In this document: positions 1-13,500 of the stretch, in pieces | Numbering within the stretch: the first letter of the stretch is position 1 | How the letters are laid out: every line of letters begins with the position of its first letter | Translations under genes and position numbers: made by a program | Origin: Desmodesmus armatus | Taxonomy: Eukaryota; Chlorophyta; Chlorophyceae; Sphaeropleales; Scenedesmaceae | NCBI GenBank assembly: GCA_007449985.2 | Contig: VIIQ02000584.1 | Coordinates: 124,001 to 188,000 of the forward strand | DNA length: 64,000 nt | Direction: 5' to 3' | The notes under the pieces: generated by a model | Databases searched by the model: none | What the model was told of the DNA's origin: nothing | Seen by the model: the letters and a program-made list of their open reading frames with translations, nothing else

Positions 1-35
1 CCCTTCACTCCCAGGAACACCACACACAAATCCTA

Positions 36-284
<249 letters not shown>

Positions 285-1727
285 CTTGGCCCGTTGCCTT
301 TAAGACTGCACGTTCCGCGAGAAGAGACCGATCCAAGGAGCCTGGGAGCGATATGCGCACAGCAAACTTGGTGGCTAAGCCCTGAGACGCGAGGCAAGAA
401 CGAATGCGAACAGGAAGGCTTGTGAACACCCACAAGACGTTTATGAGTCCATGCAAGTACATTGTGGTTTTACGTCTCCATGCAGCTTTGTCACACCGTC
501 ATCAACCATTGCCAACCTCCTCTTCTTTGTCAATCCAGGCTGTAGCTTGCATCAGTTGGTATGCATTGCTGGTGCAAGCTTGTCGATGTTCTGAATGTGC
601 ATCCAGCCTCCTTTGTGTTGGCCACACTCCATGGAGCTGGCCACTACTGAATCCCCCCCCCCCCCTCCCCCCCTCCAGCCATACTGCCATGCTCCAAAAA
701 GGGAGCAGGGCACCGGGCACGTGACCAAGCGCACTTTAGCATACACACTGCACACGTGCTGGCACGTAACCAGCCATGCTGTAAGCTCGGCACGTCACCT
801 GACAATGGGTGGGGTGGGGCCATTGCCCATGATACCGCTGGTCCCACCCATCCTTGCCAAGCACAAGACAGAAGTACACGGAGTCCTTCACCAGCATACA
901 TTGCTGCTTGATTGAATTGGTTGTTGTTGAACTGGTTCATGCGATGCAGCAGCTGCAAGGCGACTTGGGCCTTCAAATGCGCTCAGCTCATGCTGGTTGA
1001 GGTGGGGGGGTGATGGGGGTGCCCTCACAGCATGGGGAGCAGCAGGCATGACCTCTTCAGGGTGCTGCTTTGTGTTCTTGTTTGCAAACGCGGACTTGTG
1101 TAGCAGCATGTAGCAGCTGTTTTACAGGACACAGGCTGCATGCTTTGCTGGTGATTGCAAGGGACAACAGTTGCACCCGCAGGGGGGGGGGGGGGCAGGA
1201 GGGGGAATGGGGGCTGCACGCCAGGGAGGGGGGGGGGGGCTGCGCGCCAGGAGGAGGGGGAGGGGGGCCTGCGCGCCAGGAGGGGGGGCGGGCATTGCTG
1301 CAGCTAGTGGTGGATGGTTGTTGAAGACTCAGTCCTAGCAGCTGTTGATGGGCGACCTATCAATCAAAAACCAATGAGCGGCAGGCATGACCTGTACACA
1401 GCTGCAGGTGCAACATGTACAGTTGCAAGACGCAATCAGTCTGCAGGCTGCTTGTACAGCAGCTGACAGGAAAGCTGGCACTAGCAGCAGATACAGCAAA
1501 GGCTATGCACAAACCTTTGGCTGAAAACTGCTTGTACGGCGCGCACAGAACGCATAACTCTGCTCAAGCTCTTGTCGAATTGGAGCAGCGAAGGTGACTG
1601 CCACCCCTGTTTGAGCGGCGTCCAGTGAGCATACAGATAACATAGAAAGACAAGGCGATACAAACACACCCCTACAAAGACCCGCACACCAAGACCATAC
1701 AAAGCGTCCCGCCATGCAGGCCAGCCC
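285..1727. other. Intergenic region between RPL10 and TRM11
   Basis: I see no supported gene here. The stretch should hold the RPL10 promoter and the 3' flank of TRM11, since both genes are on the minus strand. It has a C-run near 653-672 and a G-rich low-complexity block at about 1180-1295, with several runs of 8-12 G separated by repeated ctgcgcgccaggagg-like words. ORFs in this block are products of the G-rich composition. Confidence 0.6.
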
Positions 1728-1835
1728 TTACAGGTTCTTGCCCCTGTACCGTGGCATGCCACTCGGCATCAGGTTCAACTGCTGCCGCCGCTGCTGCTGC
1801 TCCCCCGCTTCACTGCTGCCATCAGCCGCCGCCGC

Positions 1836-1867
<32 letters not shown>

Positions 1868-4800
1868 ACTTCGCCGCCTCCTTATCATAGTACACCAGCT
1901 CCGACAGACGGTCCAGCGCCATTACGTAATCTTCCCGCTCTTTTTTGAATGCTGCTGCTGCGTCTGCGTCGTAGGGTTTGACTTTGACCATGGTGATGAG
2001 GCGGCGGCTGTAGCGGCTGGTGAGGATCTGCTCGCTGTTGTGCAGCAGCTGTAGCATGGGGTGGGTGGGCAGCTCCTCGGGGCTGTACAGCTCAGGTTTG
2101 GACGCATCCAGAACACCAGACGACCACCTGGTGAAAAAGCCAGGGACGAAAGGGAGGGGTGTCAGGAAGAGTGTGTGTGTTGGGGGGGGGGGTCGCTTTG
2201 CGCAGGGTCGGAGGGCATCCAGAACACCAGACGACCACCTGACATGGAAGTGCGGAAGGGAAGGGGGGTGGGGTGCTGGGGGGGCGGGGACTGATGGTGT
2301 GTGATATGATGGGTGTACAGCTCAAATTTCTGGAATGATCCAAAACACCAGCCGACCCCTTATGTGTATGCGGTGAAGGGGGGGGGGGGGGGGGTCAGGT
2401 TCATCAAGAGCAAGATTATCAAGAGCAAGAAAGAAGCGATATGGGTGTCCTGCTGCTCGTGAATGCCTACTGAGTGGTTGTATCCTGCTGAATTGCCCGA
2501 TACATGGTTTGTCGGGGGTTGTGAACCATATCATCTCCTGAACATCCACTCACCCACGACCAGCATTACTGCAGCGAACTCCAGCAGGTCGCTGAGGCAC
2601 TCAGTGAGGGTGTAGGGCGCAGTGCTGGGGATGTAGGTGGCGCGGTTTTGTGATGCGCGCATCAGGTTTGCACTTGGACTTGCGCCCACCAGCCCTCACA
2701 CCGTAGGGAGGGTCACCCACAATGGCACCCAGCACCTGCAGAAGACAGAAGACTCTTCTGTCGTGCGGCGCGAGGCTTGGGGCATGTGTGATGCAGGAGA
2801 TGACACTATTGTGTAGGCAGGTATATGCTCCCCTTGGTCACGTTATGGTGCTGGCGGTGGTGTGGGGACACCACGCGTGGTCCCCGGCCCCCCTCCTCTT
2901 GTACTGCTGAAGGGCTGGAAGCACCTCCTCACCATCCCCCTGACCGACCCCCCCCCCACACACACACACACTCGACTCACAACCCAGCCCATCCAACTTG
3001 CAACTACAGGTCCTTACACAGACACAACCCATCTTCCCGTCAGTGAGTCCACACACATGCCTCATTCACCCCCCCCCTGAAAACCCAGCAGCACCCTTCC
3101 CCAGCCCCCCCCCCCAACGCCCACCCCCTTTTGCTGCTGCTGAACCGCTCTCGGCGCACCCCTCCCCCCCCCTACACTCACGGCACGTTTGCAGCACTCC
3201 CGCTAACATGCAAAGGCTGGATCCAATGCACGAGTCACCACACATGCCCCCCCCCCCCCCACACACACACACCCACCCACCTCTGTGAGCCCCTTCCTGA
3301 ATGGGTGTCTGTGCACGTCCATGCGTATGAGCCCCACGGGCCACTGCAGCCCGTACTGCTCGTAGTTGCTGAACACAGTCAGCTTGGCACCTGTCTTGGG
3401 GTGGGACTTGCCTGCCATGACCACCCTGCAGAGCAAAAAGGGAGGGTGGTGTGAGAATGTGTGTGATTTGACAAGGACCGCAGGGCAGAAAAGCGGGCAG
3501 GGCACACATGCATGCCATATGCAAGTCGGAATACGTATACTTATTTGTGTGTGGAGGGTGGTGGTGGTGGTGGTGGGGGGGGGGGAGGGTGAGAGAGCAT
3601 GTTTACAAGTGGACACATGCATGATTCTGCCATCTTCACCCGCCCCCTAGGCGTGGCGTTGCCCCACGAGGCGCTTCCGTTTCCTCAGCCGTAACAAGCA
3701 AGGAGGCAAAAGATAAGAATCATGCGGACTGTGCACTGCGGCAGTACCATGTAACAAACTGCACACCTGTGGTCGATGTCTCCCCCCATTGTTGCAGCGC
3801 CCCTGGCAGCAGCAGCCACCAGAATGCTGCCGGTGCGACATACGGGCCATCACCAGCGAGTGTGGCGTCACCTGGTAACAGCAGCAAGCAGCAGCAGCAG
3901 CAGTAGCAGCGGTGAACCATGTGCTATGCTACATTACGATGTCACTCCTAGCAAGGAAAGCTTGCAACCAATAAGGCAGCCTCAAACTGACTGTGCGGAG
4001 AACAGCCCCACACCATCACCCCTTGACAGCATCAGCACCACTATCCTTGCCAGCACTACAGCTAGGCCCACAACCGCTGGGCTTGAAGCCAAGTACCAGG
4101 CAAGACACATGAAACACCACTGAGGCGACACCAGCAGAATACAGCATGTACTGCTGACAGCATGTACACCAGCTGTAGCGTGCAAACTGTACAGCTTTTG
4201 TCACAAATTATAGGAAGCACTAGGTTCCAAAATCACCTGTGCCTGTTAGTCATGAGGAAGGCGAGCTCAGGGTCCATGGATGTGGGCCCTATGTAGGCTC
4301 GCTGAGGCAGCGCATACTGACCAAGGAACGACCTGCAGGGTTTGCGGGCGTGTGCAGGAAGATACAGTATCAGCAGCAGCAGCAGCAGCAGCAGCAGCGG
4401 TTTCGACATCACATCACCATCACGCAGCAGCAGCCTGGTTGTTGTGCTGAGCAGATAGTCTGCCACCAGTGTCACATATTATCCCCCCCCAACACCCCCC
4501 CCCCCAACCCCCCCCCCCCCCCCCCCCCCCGGGCCACACCCCAGCAGCTTCAGACACCCACCTGTCTCCCAGTGCAATCTGTCGTCCAAACACCCATCGC
4601 GTAGGCATGGGCGGCATGCCAGCCTCCCCATCCATCTGCACCGTCACCCCCCAAGGTGTTGCGGGGGTCCTGCAGCTTGATCTCCCACCCCACCTCCTTG
4701 TCCCCCTCGACCACGTGCACGTTATCTCTGCCTACATGAACGATCTGGCACCGGCGAACCCCCCCCCCCCTAGCAGCTTCACACACCCACCTGTCGCCCA

Positions 4801-6477
4801 GTGCAATCTGCCGTCCAAACACCCATCGCGTAGGCATGGGCGGCATGCCAGCCTCCCCATCGCTCTGCACCGTCACCACCCAAAAAGTGTTGCTTGGATC
4901 TTGCAGCTTGATCTCCCCCTCAAACCCCACAGCCTCCACTGCTTTGTGGACGTACTCCTGGTACTGCCCCTCCTTCCATTTGAAGCCGACGGTTGACATA
5001 ATCAATTTGAATGAGGCGTCAGGTGTGAGGTGTGGGCCTTGAGGCGGGCTGGGTGGGCAGCGACAGCTTCTAGCATCTCATCGAAGGTAGTGCCCTCACC
5101 CCACACATCAAACATGCCCTGTGAAATTCAGCGCGGGGGCGGGGGTGTGCAACACAGCAGTAAGAGCATAGCGAGTTGGTGATGAAAGCCACAGACACCT
5201 ACTGCCCCATGACTTTCCTGGCCCCATGACATACACATTGTTGTTTGGCGAAAATGTCCATGTAACATACTCCCCCAATTTAATTTTACAATGCTGGCTC
5301 ACAGTCCCCCCCCCCCCGGGCCTACATGCCTCCACCTACAAGAGTCTCCCCCCCCCCACACACACACACACATGTCACATGCATTTCTTGATGTTATCAC
5401 GCACATACCACCCCACCTTGATCAGCACGCTGCGTTCAGCAATCTTTGCCGCTGTCTCATCGTCCGGCAGCTGCACCATCCTGAACGGCCACATGTCACC
5501 CCCGTCATACATGGCATCTGCAGCAGCAGCAGCAGCAGCAGAAAGCAGGGATTGTCAGTGTTCAACAGCGGCGGGGATGACTGACAGTGCGGGCAGCCTG
5601 ATCGGAATGACAAGAGCCCAAATGGCTAGCCAAATCAGCCGGCCCCTCCGCCACACCTGCGCCTACAGCCTCCCTCTCCTGCGATGACGCCCCCTTCCCG
5701 GCTGCACGTTTGGCTGTACGCCACCACTATCAACTCAACTGCTGTACACCCCAGTTGAAAGGCATGTGCAAAATCTTTGGGGGTTAGTAATTCCCAGCTG
5801 CTGCATCAAAGCTGCAGCCGCTCCCCAACCACAGGAGCTGAGCGTTCCAACAGCTGCAACGTGTCAGATGTCTCTGCCACACCGCGACCGCCCGTCACTG
5901 TCCAAGCTGTTTCCCCCCACCCACACGTTAGCGCCCCCCCCCCCCCCCCCACCCCTCCCTGTTTCCGCCAGCGCCCGACACCTTTGCCCGTCACCTTGCC
6001 AGTCCTCCCCCCCCCCCCCCCCACACACACACACGCACACGCAGTTTGTCAAGTTCCACCACCAGCTCCAAAGCATACTTCTATTACTCGGTCCAAAAGC
6101 TACCTTCAGGTATGGGCTCTATCTCCAGCTGCTGTATGCCGCACATGTCTGCCAGCGCCCGACCTTCGCCCATCACTGCCCCGATGCCACCCCCCCCCCC
6201 CCACACACACAGTGTCTCAAGTCATCATCCTTGATCCATTGCCTTACCTTGGGGTATTGGTTTGATATCCAGCTGCTGTATGCCATACATGTCTGCCAGC
6301 GCCCAAGCCCCCCCCCCCACACACACACACAGAGTGTCTCTCACACCAGTTTGTCAGGTCTCAATGCCTCACCTTCAGGTATGGGCTCTATCTCCAGCTG
6401 CTGTATGCCGTACATGTCTGCCAGCGCCCGCAGCTCAGGCTCACGAAACTCCATCAGCCGTGCAGGAAGTAACACAT
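1728..6477 (-). CDS. TRM11: tRNA (guanine-10-N2)-methyltransferase TRM11, eight exons
   Basis: Trm11 is the catalytic subunit that, with Trm112, methylates G10 of tRNAs. Proposed exons are 6477-6373, 5517-5417, 5118-4791, 4332-4237, 3871-3767, 3425-3281, 2735-2554 and 2127-1728. Exon 1 has LMEFREPELRALADMYGI and exon 2 has WPFRMVQLPDDETAAKIAER. Exon 3 has MFDVWGEGTTFDEM and FGRQIALGDR; exon 4 has RAYIGPTSMDPELAFLM. Exon 5 has the SAM-binding segment TGSILVAAARGAATMGGDID, and exon 6 has FSNYEQYGLQWPVGLIR. Exon 7 carries the catalytic DPPYGVRAGGRK and IPSTAPYTLTECLSDLLEFA. Exon 8 has SRRLITMVKVKPY and ends in YRGKNL. All motifs are in the family order. One-base shifts are needed near the start and in exons 3, 5, 7 and 8, so the sequence probably contains indel errors. 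The ATG at 6477 also needs such a correction. Confidence 0.9.
2101..2372 (-). repeat. Three copies of the TRM11 last-exon start inside the preceding intron
   Basis: The acceptor and first bases of the last TRM11 exon (about 2101-2135) recur, diverged, at about 2212-2246 and 2330-2362. The shared word on the plus strand is gcatccagaacaccagacga. The copies are separated by TG/poly-G tracts (2174-2192 and 2378-2393). They look like local tandem duplications of an intron-exon boundary. Only the copy at 2127 leads into the long coding exon. Confidence 0.7.
4555..4930 (-). repeat. Duplicated 3' end of TRM11 exon 3
   Basis: The segment coding for GEAGMPPMPTRWVFGRQIALGD and its GTGGGTG donor occurs twice, at about 4785-4870 and 4555-4640 on the minus strand. 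A further stretch related to KLQDP follows each copy. The right-hand copy joins the upstream exon reading frame. The left-hand copy lies downstream and ends at a donor at 4562. A long C run (4496-4530) and another (4760-4770) sit beside the two copies. Confidence 0.75.
6108..6430 (-). repeat. Three tandem copies of the TRM11 exon 1 end with donor sites
   Basis: The coding segment ALADMYGIQQLEIEPIPE plus donor is present at about 6373-6428, 6250-6303 and 6112-6165. All three copies keep the same phase, and their donors are GTGAGG, GTAAGG and GTAGCT. The middle copy reads DIKPIPQ instead of EIEPIPE. Between copies lie (CA)n and poly-C tracts (6190-6215 and 6308-6332). The copies could be used as alternative donors or be decaying duplicates. 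Confidence 0.8.
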
Positions 6478-7959
6478 GTACGGCTGCACGTCTGCAGCAG
6501 CGCAGGAACAGCGGCTGTGCTGACCTGACTGCTGTCCTGCTCCTGCTGCTGTTGTTGCGGTTGCGGTGGCGCTGCTTGTACCGTGCTGCTGCTCGTGCCA
6601 TTCTCCTGCAGCGGGGGCGCTGTAGCGTGCTGTGTGGGTCTGGCGGCGCTTGCACTGCTGCTGATGGTGTTTGGACTGCTGCTGATGTTTCTGCCACTGG
6701 TAGTTCCAGGACGGCCGTTGTGCTGGCCCCAGGCTGGGGCATGGTGTTGCTGTGGCAGCTGCTGCTGCTGCTGGGGTGCTGGGAAGCAGCGATGGGGGCT
6801 GAGGGGAGTTTCGACTTGTAAAGCTGTTTCAGGAAGTGTGCTGAAGGATAAAATGTCTAAATCAATGTTGCTACAGCAAAAATTTATGTTCGGTGTATGT
6901 GAAAAGCAAAGAGAACTGGCATGGCACAGGTGGCAGGAGACCACCCTGGCAGCAGCACAGCAGGCTGATTGAGGGCAGGCACAACATAGCTGGAGGGGCA
7001 GACACCAGTCACATGAACACTTTGCGGGTTCACCAAAGCTTGTGGTAGCACTTGAAACAGGGCCATGCGAGCGAATCAAAACCTGGTCCCATCCAAAACA
7101 GCGACAGTTGTGCCGAAGTGTGTCTTCGGGACGTCTTGCATGGTTTCTTCTAAGGTTGATTGTTATCATCCGCAGTAAAAGAAGCCATTGCTTGCAACCC
7201 AAGCATATTCGGTTCGGCCTGGTGACAACAGCAACTGCCAACAGCAGGTGCAGCTTGAGCCAGCATCTCAGGCAGTCACGGCCAATCTGATCAATCTTAC
7301 AAACGTCTATTGCTGTGTATCTGCCTAAACCAGCAGCCGCGGTCAGCCAGGCAGGCAGCAGGATGTGGGCATGGCTGAAGCGGGCGTTCGGTGCTACCAC
7401 TGGCATCTGTGTGCCAGATCAGACCCAGAACGTCACACTCACACCACCATGCGCACCTGAGTCCACCGGTGGCAGCATCAGCACACCACTACCCTGGCAG
7501 GGCACCACCAGGCTGTCGTAATTGACAGCAGCAACGCCAGCAGTCCTGCAGTCGCAGCATCCCAGGACGCACAGGTGCGAAACCAGCGTGAGGCGAAGCT
7601 GAGGTTGCACTTTGCAAAGCAGGCATGGCAGGAGCAGTCACAGATGCTGCATGCTGCTGATATGAATTTGTGATACAGCACCGACGACAGCATGGACAGT
7701 GTTCGTGATTCCAGCACATCCTGCATGCAGCAAGCTCTGCATGCAGGAGGTGGATGGCTCGGCATCTTGAAGTTCAGCAATAGCATCTGCACCAACGTGC
7801 AGGACATGCCAGCACACCTCTGGCACAAGCATCGCATCTGCTTGTCCTGCAGGATTGTGTTACAGCCATGCTGCGATAGGCACACCATGTGGCCCATGCT
7901 TGTCCTTGCTGTCCTTCGTTGCTCCATGCCATGCTGTGCATGTGCTGCTCTCACAACAG
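6478..7959. other. Upstream of TRM11, no supported gene
   Basis: I see no recognisable protein here. The long minus-strand frame over 6441-7406 is Gln/Pro/Ser-rich next to TRM11 exon 1 and then loses any family-like pattern. A short plus-strand start-like stretch at about 7362 (MWAWLKRAFGATTG) might be a first exon for the exon pair at 7960, but no donor fits cleanly. Confidence 0.4.
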
Positions 7960-8842
7960 GACAAGGCCGCAGAGGACCAAGCAGCGCCTCGTGCTGGACG
8001 CTACATCGTGTCAGCAAAGGGCATGGTGAGTTTGACCTGCCAACCAAAGCAATCGTGCTTCAACATGCATGCTGTGGTGCAGCTGCTTCAGGCATGTATC
8101 AGCATGACGTTCTTTTGGCAGGTGGAAATGCCCAGCACACACGACAGCAGCAGCATGAGACAGCGCAAGGTTCTTTGGCATCTTGCCAACCCATGCTGCT
8201 TTCCTGCTGCTGCTGTGCCTGCCGCCTCGACACCAAATACTCAACCAACCACTCTTCTTCTGTGTATGGTCAACTTTGGGCTGCCTGCTGTTGCTGTGCT
8301 GGGGCCGTTGCTGCCGACTGCTGGACTCAACAACCTACCCACTCGACAATGTTCCTCCACACAGCCCATTGGCATTGCCAACACCGTCTCAAAGTGAGAA
8401 AGTGATGCGTGACATGCTGCATCAGGGCTGCAGCAGCACGATGCGCCAGCACCGCTCACACCGCGCAACAGTGCTAGCAAGACAGGAGTTATTTGAGTAT
8501 AGCCGAACTGCTTGCATGGCGTGTGGCATGCCTGAATTGTTGCCCGCAAACTGAGCCTGTTGTTGGTTGCGCTTTATGATGCACGTCAAGAGGATAGCAA
8601 CATACCTTGCTGTACCCTGTCCCATCTGCCCTGCCCGCAGGTACCGTGAGAACCAGCCCGTCAGGACGCACCTCACCCCCTTTGAGCAGCGCGTCGCTGC
8701 AAAGCTCACCGAGGAGCAGGAGATAGCAGCAGCAGCAGCAGCGGGTGGAGTGGACGATGCCTGCAGCGATGTGAGCAGTGTGGGCCCCGTGCCACAGCAA
8801 CTGTTCCCAGCAGCACCTGGAGCAGCAGCAGGGGCTCGCTGA
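7960..8842 (+). CDS. Two candidate exons of an unrecognised small protein
   Basis: Exon 7960-8025 lies between an ACAACAG acceptor and an ATG|GTGAGT donor and codes DKAAEDQAAPRAGRYIVSAK. A second exon starts at 8641 after CTGCCCGCAG and codes YRENQPVRTHLTPFEQRVAA, then KLTEEQEI, an Ala-rich stretch and a stop at about 8842. The charged, low-repeat composition differs from the Cys/Gln-rich noise around it. The simple junction is off by one base, so an exon or a base is missing. The first exon with a start codon is not found. I do not recognise the family; a short organellar or mitochondrial-complex accessory protein is only a guess. Confidence 0.4.
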
Positions 8843-10585
8843 GGGCAGCTGCAGCCACTCATACAAGCACTGCCAGTGGGCAGCGGTGGCAGGGGAAGGC
8901 GGTGGAAGAGGCGGCGACGCAGAATAACAGCAGTGGTGATATGTGCGTTTGGGGGAGGGGTAGCAGGGACACAGTAGGGGCACTTGCTGCTGCCAGTGCC
9001 TGGGGCAAGAGAGCGATCTGTACCATCTGTACCAATGAACACAGTGAGGTGGGGGGTGGAGGGTGTGGGCAGTGTGCCGCTGCTGATAGCGATGCAAAAT
9101 CTATTGATGTGTAATTAGGTAGTGCAGCGGCACTGACTGCTGCTAGGCATTGACAGCATGTGCTACCTGTTGGCAGATTCAGGCCAAGGGCCCTGAACAG
9201 GTACTACCTATAGCAGGGACCTATAGCAGGGGTGTCCTTGCAGCAATAGCACGGCCACGCACATATAAGCAGCTGCATCAGTTTGGTGTTTTCTTGTTCC
9301 TTTGATGGCACGTGCCCGTCAGAAGGCTGGTCACAGAGCCTGTCACCTTGTTGGCGACAGCATCTTTTGGCCTTGGTCACCGCCTCTTGATTGTTAGTGA
9401 GGGTCAGTGATCATTTCCAATGAGGTCCCACATCTACAAGGGGTGTGGCAGAGGCGCCAGTCCTTCCCTGCCCGGCAAGGTTGTCTCGTGATGCTATTGG
9501 TCCTCAGCGCGTACAGGTCTTTTGGGGAAATGTCCAAGGGGCTGCACCCCCCACTGGATGGCCCATCCGGCATGGCCTACTAGACAGATGATCTGCATGT
9601 GTGTAAAACAGAGTCGTATCAAGGCTGTGCGACAGGTGTGTGCTGTCTGCTCATGGCATGCTTGTACACTGTGTGCGCAACACATATATGACAGATATTA
9701 TATGTTGCAGCAACAGGCAGCTGCAGCGTGTGCCTTTTCATGATGGGGCAGTGCTGCTTCTAAATGCAGCGTTGTAGATGCGCAACACATCTATGTTGCG
9801 GTGCGCACAAGCTGCCTGCAGGGCCTGTCGCTACTGTATCTACGGTGTCATGATCAAGGTTCCATATTTCACGAAGCCACTGATCGACAATTACAGGGAC
9901 CAATGCAAGTTGTTTGGCTTATCAGTCACAGCAAGCCAACCTGCACTGCACCACTTGCAATGCCCACACATGTGTACGTACACATGTATACAGCGGGATC
10001 TGTATAGACGAATCGCGCACAAAGAGTACCGTAGCGAACATAGCCGAAAGCGCCAACAGAAAATGAAGTTGAATTCATTATGTAGCTGGACCGTTTGCCA
10101 TCAGACCGCGTCGCCGATTCAACTGTTGCATCGGCACTCCGATGGTCGGCAGGTCCAAGATCTCCCTACTGAAGTGATCACCGATCTTACTACATGTTCT
10201 GAGTCCTTTAAACCGCCAACTCAAGGTGGTGGGCGTATTCCGCTATCATCCCGTCTCGCCAGCAACGATGAACGGACCGAAGGGAAAGGTGCGCACCTGC
10301 CTGTCTGGCCTGTTGCGGCATGTTGTGAGCTGAGCCTGCGGCCACACACGCTACATGTTGACGTTTTGCCGAAGGCGTGAACGCATTGGCTCCACCATCG
10401 CTGTGTCAACTGCGATGCACTCTTGGACGGACCGATGCCAGCATTCACCGCGGCATTGTGGACCTATCACAACATTATTATATAGTATATAATATCCCGT
10501 CAAAAACACAAAACGTGTCCGCCTGTGCATTCCAAGCTTTCGCTTTGCAACCGTTGCTACAGGCCAAGTGCCGAAGCTGTCAGGG
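8843..10585. other. Intergenic region with a TATA-like box and palindromes
   Basis: I see no convincing gene. A TATA-like word (catataag) lies at about 9260 with an ATG about 40 bases downstream, but the frame closes quickly and resembles nothing known. A perfect 20-bp palindrome (ACATGTGTACGTACACATGT) lies at 9968-9987. A 17-base AT-rich palindrome (ATTATATAGTATATAAT) lies near 10475. The plus-strand frame 9778-10380 is open for about 200 codons but has no recognised domain. Confidence 0.4.
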
Positions 10586-13500
10586 ATGGGTTGGGTGTTG
10601 CTGGTGCTTGCAGCTCTGCTGCTGGTGCCTGCGCAGGCTGCACGTGGCCTGAACTCACAGGTATTGGATGGCTTTGGCCCACAGTCTGGCTGTGCCTTCT
10701 GTACTTTGTTTTGTTCAGGGGTGGCCAGCAGACAAATGAAGTCCTTCAAACAGCTTATGCCTGCTGACAGAAATGCACAGAGCAAGCACGCCCACTCACA
10801 GGCTTTGTGTCATGTGACATGCAAGCACACTCCACACGTTTGCACGATATTGCGCCTGCTGTTGCTGAGGTTTGCTCTTGTGCTGTATTGCTGCTGATAC
10901 AGGACAAGGACAAACCACTCAACAAGCCACCCGTGGACAAGCCGTGCTTGTCTGGTGAAACCAGCTGCGCCGGCGTAGCCGGGTAAGGGTTGGGTCCCAG
11001 GCCAGCTGAACTGAGACTAAAGCCACTCTTTCCACAGATGGCCTGCGTACTGAGTAATGAACAGCACCTATAATGCCATTGTCCAATCAGTAGTGACAAG
11101 CCACTCGAATGACATTCACTGTCCCTCACAGCTGGCCTCACGACAGCAATTGGTTGTGCCGGGCTTGAGCTAGGGTTCACCTGGTGTTAAATCCACAAGC
11201 AAGTCCTGCGCATGATCTGTAGAGGTCTAGGCAACGGCAACATGAACTGCCAACTCTGTTAGCAACCTGCCTCAACGTGGCCAGCCTGACAATTTGATGG
11301 CATCTCCCCTACTGTGCACCCCCCCTAATGCTCCTGCCTCCTTATCTTACAGTGGCATCACGTTGGTTGAACCAACCACTGTATGGCAAGGCCTGCGGCA
11401 CGTCTGACAAGTTGTCAGCAGGTCTATTGCACATGTCACATGTGTGCGGCACACGCCTCTAACCACCCTTTTTGACTTTCCCCCTCCTGTTGTGCACCAC
11501 TGGTGGCATGGCATGACTGCGCCCCAACAGGACCTTCAAAGGACGAGCGCAACTGTGGATCATGCGGTGCGGCCTGCCCCGCCAAAGCAAGTGCACTGAA
11601 GGCACGTGTGAGTGCGCCGAGGGCCTGGTGCTGTGTGATGGCCTGTGCGTTGAGGAGGGGACCTGCCCTGAGCCCCCAGTGGAGCCGCAGGTCAGTGTCT
11701 TCAGTATGCTACTATCCGGATTGATATCAGTAGGTTATCAGTATGTTACCTCAACACACTCCGAGCCCATGGCTGGGGCTAAGCATTGATATGATGCATC
11801 AAGTTTGTCCGAGCGACTGGATGGCTGCCTGACTCAGTCTGCAACTACGTCAAGTGCCACTTGGCAGGTGACCTGCCCCGGCCATGATGTCACACTGTGT
11901 GACTCTCAGTGTGAAGTTCATCGACGCCACTGCGGCAGTTTCAATGGTTCTCAGGCTTTGGAAGCGGGTGTGATCCGGACTGTGCATAACTGCGATGCCA
12001 TCGCAAATGATTTGCTCACCTAGCATGCACTGGCTGTAGCCAACGACCGCTTCGGTTTTGGATGCCCCGTGTTGTTGCGTGCAGTGCGTCAACAATGCAT
12101 CCACATTTGCTGTCTTTTTTGAGGACTTCTTCGCATTCTGTGGCAACCCCACAACCTTCTGCGCTCAAGAAGCCCCAGCAGCTCAGTACCTGTGCAACCT
12201 GCAGCTCCCCACATTTGAGCAGCTGCCTCCCGCCTACCAGGAAAAGCTAGCGCCCGCCAACTGCTTCCTGAACAAAACTATCAATGGTATCCTGCCACCT
12301 ACAGCGGACGCTTGGTGTGAGTGCACAGCGACAGAGGATGTGTTGGCTTTCACCAACACACTCAGTATCCTGAACTTGTACGTTGGTGTTGATGCTGCCA
12401 GTGGGGAGGCAGCACCCCCCAGCAACATTTCAGCACCTGCAGCATGTCCCAGCGCTCCCTTCGTGCCTTACAAGGACATCTACCTGTGTGACAGGAGAGG
12501 CCTGCCTGGGCGCAGCTGTGACAGGATTGTTGGTGCAGCATGTCCCACCGACAGGTCTATCGGCCAGTGGAATGCAAGCCTGCCCAATCCCAACGCCAGT
12601 GCAGAGGCCGCCTGCAGAAATGCGGCCTTTTTTGAGGCATTTATCACAGACTTTATCAGCGACGAACCATCAGGGCCCCTGTGCTTGCCCACCCTTGTAA
12701 GCGCAACAGACTGTCAGCTACAGGGTTGCCCTTGTGCAGACCCGGTGAGTTGAGGCGGTGCAACGGCATGCTCAGGCCCAGCCGTTGGCACAGTTGTGCG
12801 TACAGTCCCAAAATGCTGTTGGCCCGCCCTTGCCTGTGCACAACACAACATCATTGCATGCCCCATTGTGCCCCATTCAGGCTGCATGTCAGTCATTGTG
12901 GAGAAGATGCATGCCACCATCGATACATTTGTTGGCACTGGCGTCGCTGTTCAACTTGAAACGGTTAAGACTTTGCCACATCAATTGATGACGTTTCTTG
13001 GAAGAAACCTTGACCTCAGCTGTTTACAAACCCCAGGTTCAAGTCTACACCAAGTCACTAACCCAGTGACCACGCCTGTTTTCCTATGTTGCTTGCAGTG
13101 CCCAAGCAACGCCTGGTCCATCACCTACCCGATCAGCCTCTGGAAAGATAACTACTGCCCCGATGAAGAAGGAAACCAGAGAGGCCTGTGTGCTGATGGC
13201 ATCGACGGCCCCCGCCCTGCTGCATGTGACCTTGACCCACAACTTGATCTTGACAGCTTTGAGGCGCAATTGTTGCTGCCCTCAAATCTGTGCCTGTCCA
13301 ACATAGATGTGTTACGTCAGAGCTCAAGTTCCAGCCTGGAGTTCCGGTCTGTTGTGTGTGGATGCCTCAACAATCCTGACGAAGCTGCAGCCAACGTGTC
13401 CGCAAGCAGCCTCAACGCCGTCTTGGCATTCAACTTTACAACCCTGATAGTGGCCCCCTTGCCTGATGTGCAGCCCCCTGCTCAGTGCCCAGATGCCACG

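Noticed and set aside
6441..7406. Long minus-strand frame of 321 codons
   Set aside because: It overlaps TRM11 exon 1 in another frame and is Gln/Pro/Ser-rich from CAG/CTG repeats, with no family pattern.
7692..8405. Plus-strand frame of 237 codons, Cys-rich
   Set aside because: Cys and His come from TGC/CAT-rich composition; only the 66-base block with splice sites inside it looks coding.
9778..10380. 200-codon plus-strand frame
   Set aside because: No recognised motif, no fitting splice sites and low similarity to any protein style; kept only as a note.
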